The notes under the pieces: generated by a model
Database searches by the model: none
Seen by the model: the letters and a program-made list of their open reading frames with translations, nothing else
Told to the model about the DNA's origin: nothing
Shown here: in pieces, positions 60,801 through 64,000 of the stretch
Position numbering within the stretch: the stretch's first letter is position 1
Layout: every line of letters starts with the position of its first letter
DNA from: Nannobrachium achirus
Taxonomy: Eukaryota > Chordata > Actinopteri > Myctophiformes > Myctophidae
Reading direction: 5' to 3'
Length of the DNA stretch: 64,000 bases
Assembly: GCA_963921795.1 (NCBI GenBank)
Contig: OY997641.1
Location: 56,557,693 to 56,621,692 of the forward strand
Made by a program: the position numbers and the translations under genes

Positions 60801-63286
60801 TGTTTCACTGATCTAGCTGTTCAGCTGTTAAAACGTCTACTGCTTCCTCACTTTAGATTTCCAAAGCGGTCGTGGGCAACGCTGCAATCTACCTGGCAAT
60901 TGACAATGCAAAGCTGGCTTCAGATGACTTCAAAGTCAAGTAAGTATTGGGGAGGAAACCGATGTCAAAACAGATATACTGCTTTATTCTCTTGTTGTTT
61001 GGGTTGCATTTCAATTGGGTGAATGACAGCATAGGAACAGAGACAGAGAACAAGTTAAGTGGTATTGTTTGTTGGAGGCTGCATTTAGCCCTCTTTTTCA
61101 TTGCTCTTTTTCAAGCCATTAGCAGATAGAAATAGAGTGTGCATTCTATCACTAAAAATGCTTGTAGATATGCTTATTTATGTATTTACCAGGGACAGTG
61201 CAAAATTAGTCAGCATGGTTCTAAAAAAAAAGGCTAAAAGTGGTAAAAGCTTGACTTTGAGGCTAGAATAAATACTTTAGCTGGGCACTCCCTGGTACCT
61301 GCTCAAGACCCCACTTTGATATAATCATTGATATACTGTACCGTCTATCTCCTTCTCCCAGGTATGAGAGTGAGCTGTCCATGCGTCAGGTTGTGGAGGC
61401 AGACATCGGCGGTCTGAGGAGGGTTCTGGATGAGCTGACTGTGAACAGATCCAACGTGGAGATGCACCTGGAGGATCTGAGGGAGGAGCTGATTAGGCTG
61501 AAGGTCAACCACGAGGAGGTAAGATGTTTGGAGGTTGAAGATCACACGTATATACTCAAAGCTGTACCTATAGTCCTTAGGGGTGTCCTTCTTGTCTACC
61601 AATATTGTTCTCAACACCGATCTGTAACTGTCTCTTTTGGCCCACAAACAGTTTTCTTATCAGCACAAAATGTTGTTGATATATACCTGGGCATTATTAA
61701 AGAGATTGGTGTCCCTCTATGTTTTTGTCATTATAGGCTAAATATAAAAAGGAAAATCCAAGTTGCTTTTAAAGATATTATGAAAAGAAAAGAAGAAGGA
61801 CAAGAAGATAATAAGAAAAAACTTGCTTAAGTGGTTACACTTTTCATTATTTGTTGTATGACAAAGTATATTGGGCACGCGGATGTGCAGGCTTTATATT
61901 TTTTATGATGTTCTTATCCGGACAGTACCAATTACTTTATTTAAATTTGTAATTGTTTATCAAATAATCAATTAAATAGGTACTCATTAAGATCGGGAAT
62001 GCATTATTTTATGCTTTAACTATTAAAAATAGCAGATTTACGGTACAAGCTCACAGTGCGGCACCGAGTGCCGCACTGCAAGTCGTAGATCTGCTATTCT
62101 TGAAAAATCTTCAATATTTTGACCCAATTCTATAAGTGTCTTCTAAAATCCTTCTAAGGTTTTTTGAAAAATCTGTTTCTAAATCATTGGTTCTCATTGG
62201 TTTCATGTCAAGTATAAAATAATTCCAATAATAATAGTTGCACCCCCTACAATAACACTGTGCATGGTGTGTGGTTCTCCACCAGGAGGTGCTGGCGCTG
62301 CGTTCCCAGGTGGGCTGCCAGGTGAACGTGGAGGTGGACGCGGCCCCTCAGGAGTGCCTGGCCACCGTCATGGAGTCCATGAGGGAGCACTACGAGAAGG
62401 TCACCGCCCAGAACCGCCTGGAGCTGGACACATGGTTCCAGACCAAGGTAGGCTAAACCAGTGCTTCTCAACCAGGGGGGGGGGGGGGGGGGTCCCAATT
62501 TATTTTGGGGGGTCCCCAGATGATTAACTTAATGTACAACATTGTTTTCTCACTCAACAGTAAACAAACCAATCATAAAGTTTGAGTGTATTAGAGGTTA
62601 TATGAACATTTCTAAAGTGACAATTTAAGGACTTTTTAATACCACTAAATGACACAATGTTCACAATTTTTTGCCTCTTATGACAATTTGGCCAATGTTT
62701 AATTTAATTAAACATTGGGGTGGGGCGGGGGCATTATTCAAAAGTAGGCTATTTTCATAACGTTTTAAAATTCAAATCATAAATACATTTAAAAAAAGTT
62801 AAGAAGAATTGAAAATAGCCGGTGTACAAGCCTGCAACGCGGCACAAAGTTGTGTGTTGTGAGCTTGTAGATATGCTTTTTTCACTAGTTTGTGTCCCGG
62901 GCAAATTTCTCTTTTGGGTCTTGAGCTAAAAAAGTTTGGGAACCACATGGGCTACGCTACACCAGTGGTCCCCAAACATCTTCATGTCAGGGACCCCCAC
63001 ATTCAAATGTATTTGCCCACAAACCATCTGGACCCCATTGAGAACCAGGGCACTGCACCACACACTATTTGTAGTGTACATCCCATTTCACTTTGATCCC
63101 CCTGTTTGTTCAGAACTTGTGTTGCGTAAGCATGGCATTAACGTTGGTGTCCATCCACAGACCACCGAGCTGAACCAGGAGGTTGCTCAGAGAACTGTGA
63201 TCCTGGATTCGTCTAAGAGCGAGATCATCGAGGTCAGACGGACGCTGCACAGTCTGGAGATCGAGCTCCAGGCCGAGATCAGCAAG
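57816..63286 (+). CDS. Type I keratin gene, five 5' exons (3' end beyond the window)
   Basis: Exons: 57816-58091 plus 58538-58743 (exon 1, split by an inserted element), 60857-60939 (83 bp), 61362-61518 (157 bp), 62286-62447 (162 bp) and 63161-63286 (126 bp). These sizes are the conserved ones of type I keratin genes. The head contains [15 protein letters not shown]. Coil 1A has [20 protein letters not shown] then [16 protein letters not shown], the helix-initiation motif. Later exons give [54 protein letters not shown] and [12 protein letters not shown]. The product would pair with a type II keratin in epithelial intermediate filaments. Tail exons lie past the right edge. As assembled, the head frame and the rod frame differ by one base across the inserted element, so the copy may be non-functional, mis-assembled, or spliced differently. 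Introns are full of MITEs. Confidence 0.85.
58093..58530. mobile_element. hAT-like element inside keratin exon 1 (candidate new intron)
   Basis: 438 bp, ends TAGGGGTGGGCGATATGG and CCATATCGCCCACCCCTA, perfect inverted repeats of 18 bp, with perfect 8-bp duplication TGTTCAGG (58085-58092, 58531-58538). The host exon continues on both sides. Each duplication copy contains CAG/G: the left reads CAG/GTAGGG (donor) and the right reads TTCAG/GTGG (acceptor). Confidence 0.93.
58866..59144 (-). mobile_element. Short retroposon inserted into a palindrome-bearing element
   Basis: Flanked by a 14-bp direct repeat GAACATATTTATTT (58852-58865, 59145-59158). A T-rich left end suggests a poly-A tail on the minus strand, so a SINE-like insertion. 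It cuts the hairpin-family copy that starts at 58815. Confidence 0.7.
59581..60003. mobile_element. hAT-like MITE in keratin intron 1
   Basis: Ends CAGTGGTTTTCAACC and GGTTGAGAACCACTG. No matching target duplication, so older or rearranged. Confidence 0.7.
62459..62960. mobile_element. MITE with poly-G tract and palindrome in keratin intron 4
   Basis: Begins CAGTGCTTCTCAACC followed by about 16 Gs and ends near GTTTGGGAACCAC. It contains a diverged palindrome at about 62809-62885. The right edge is uncertain; another CAGTGGTCCCCAAAC element starts at about 62962. Confidence 0.55.
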
Positions 63287-63339
63287 GTACGACCCGGTCA
63301 CCCTTCAATATCTCATGTCCTTCAACACTTACTGTACAC

Positions 63340-63754
63340 CAGGGTTCCCCAATTAATTTTCCCCAAGGGCCGAATCATGTCTAGGGTACCAAGCCGAAGG
63401 GCGCAGCATTGTGGGGGGCGACGGCGGCGTTCCCGCTACTCCAGCGACAGTTCAGATATCGTCGTTGTCTGGAGAAAATCTTTAGTTCGTTTTGCATATA
63501 TAATTTTAAAAATGATTTACACTAGTGAAAACAGACGATCTACAAGCACACAACGCCTCGCACCGCGAGGCGTTGTGTGCTTGTAGATCTGCTGTTTTCA
63601 CTACTTTTGTGAGGCGGCCTTGACTGATGAAGCAGGGCTTTACTTTGCGAAAGAACGTACACATTTGGAGATACAAGGTTTCCAGCCGACAACGGCCAGA
63701 CAGTAGCCCCCCGCGGGCCGTAAATGGCCCGCGGGCCTCCTATTGGGGAACCCT
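63340..63754. mobile_element. hAT-like element, 415 bp, with palindrome, in keratin intron 5
   Basis: Ends CAGGGTTCCCCAA and TTGGGGAACCCTG, flanks CTGTACAC and CTGTACGC (seven of eight). The 79-bp palindrome 63524-63602 sits in its middle, with the same immediate flanks (AATGATTTA, CTACTTTTGTG) as the copy at 10891 although the element ends differ. Confidence 0.88.
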
Positions 63755-64000
63755 GCTGTACGCTGTTCACACATTTCATATGCATTTCGATTGCACAAAG
63801 AAAAAAAACAACTATCCCATGTTGGGTCCTCGTTACGGTTTTTGCTTCCGCTGACTTCAGGGGAAACTGTTTCCGTTGTAGTGATGACAGGAAAAGGCCA
63901 CTGACGTTATCATAAGATGGTCTGCTGACATCAAATCCTGATCCCGCCTCCCAGTAATATTATAAATTACAATCCATTTTACGATTTCTTTAATTACTCA
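63755..64000 (+). other. Keratin intron continuing past the window
   Basis: No sixth keratin exon (expected about 221 bp with the TYRxLLEGE motif) is visible before the right edge. Confidence 0.6.

Noticed and set aside
61381-61830. 149-codon frame beginning in keratin exon 3
   Set aside because: Reads through the donor at 61519 into the intron; the conserved 157-bp exon ends there.

Overview
The window reads as nuclear DNA of a teleost fish. It holds spliced vertebrate genes (a type I keratin, SRCR-domain exons, fibronectin III exons and a GIMAP/AIG1-type gene), long CA/GT microsatellites, fish-type tRNA-SINEs, LINE fragments and many short hAT-like elements with 8-bp target duplications. 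I recognise no bacterial genes, rRNA or CRISPR array. All calls come from reading the sequence; no database search was possible, and exon edges rest on splice-site and reading-phase arithmetic.

Layout. 1-7 kb, minus strand: an incomplete gene with a signal-peptide exon (6789-6855), a 33-bp linker exon (5216-5248) and two fibronectin III exons (4310-4555, 2670-2930), all phase-1 compatible. 7-20 kb: repeats only (SINEs, hAT-like elements, LINE pieces, a 3-kb composite element with 'GGGGAGAGTGGGGTAA' ends). 20.7-27.1 kb, plus strand: a gene with two AIG1/GIMAP-like domains, the second with decayed nucleotide-binding motifs. 28.46-34.80 kb: a whole-looking DIRS tyrosine-recombinase retroelement on the minus strand with inverted terminal repeats and an internal complementary region. 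35-38 kb: repeats plus a relic of a duplicated flank. 38.6-47.4 kb, minus strand: a secreted protein gene with a signal peptide, two tiny linker exons and ten SRCR exons. 48-57 kb: repeats. 57.8-63.3 kb, plus strand: the 5' five exons of a type I keratin; the rest lies beyond the window.

The signal-peptide region of the SRCR gene and its 5' flank are duplicated. Near-identical signal-peptide exons lie at 6.8 and 47.4 kb, each just downstream of a CA microsatellite. A shared flank occurs three times (about 8.2-11.2, 37.1-38.2 and 49.3-50.5 kb). This looks like the remains of a tandem gene array later rearranged and loaded with transposons.

Most notable: (1) a 438-bp hAT-like element inside keratin exon 1 whose 8-bp duplication (TGTTCAGG) supplies both a donor (CAG/GTAGGG) and an acceptor (TTCAG/G), so splicing would remove exactly the element and one duplication copy, as in a newborn transposon-derived intron; (2) about 18 copies of a nearly perfect 50-80 bp palindrome lying inside several apparently different non-autonomous DNA transposons; (3) SRCR domains alternating between a classic eight-cysteine form and a six-cysteine form lacking the C2-C7 pair, arranged as two ABABA blocks.
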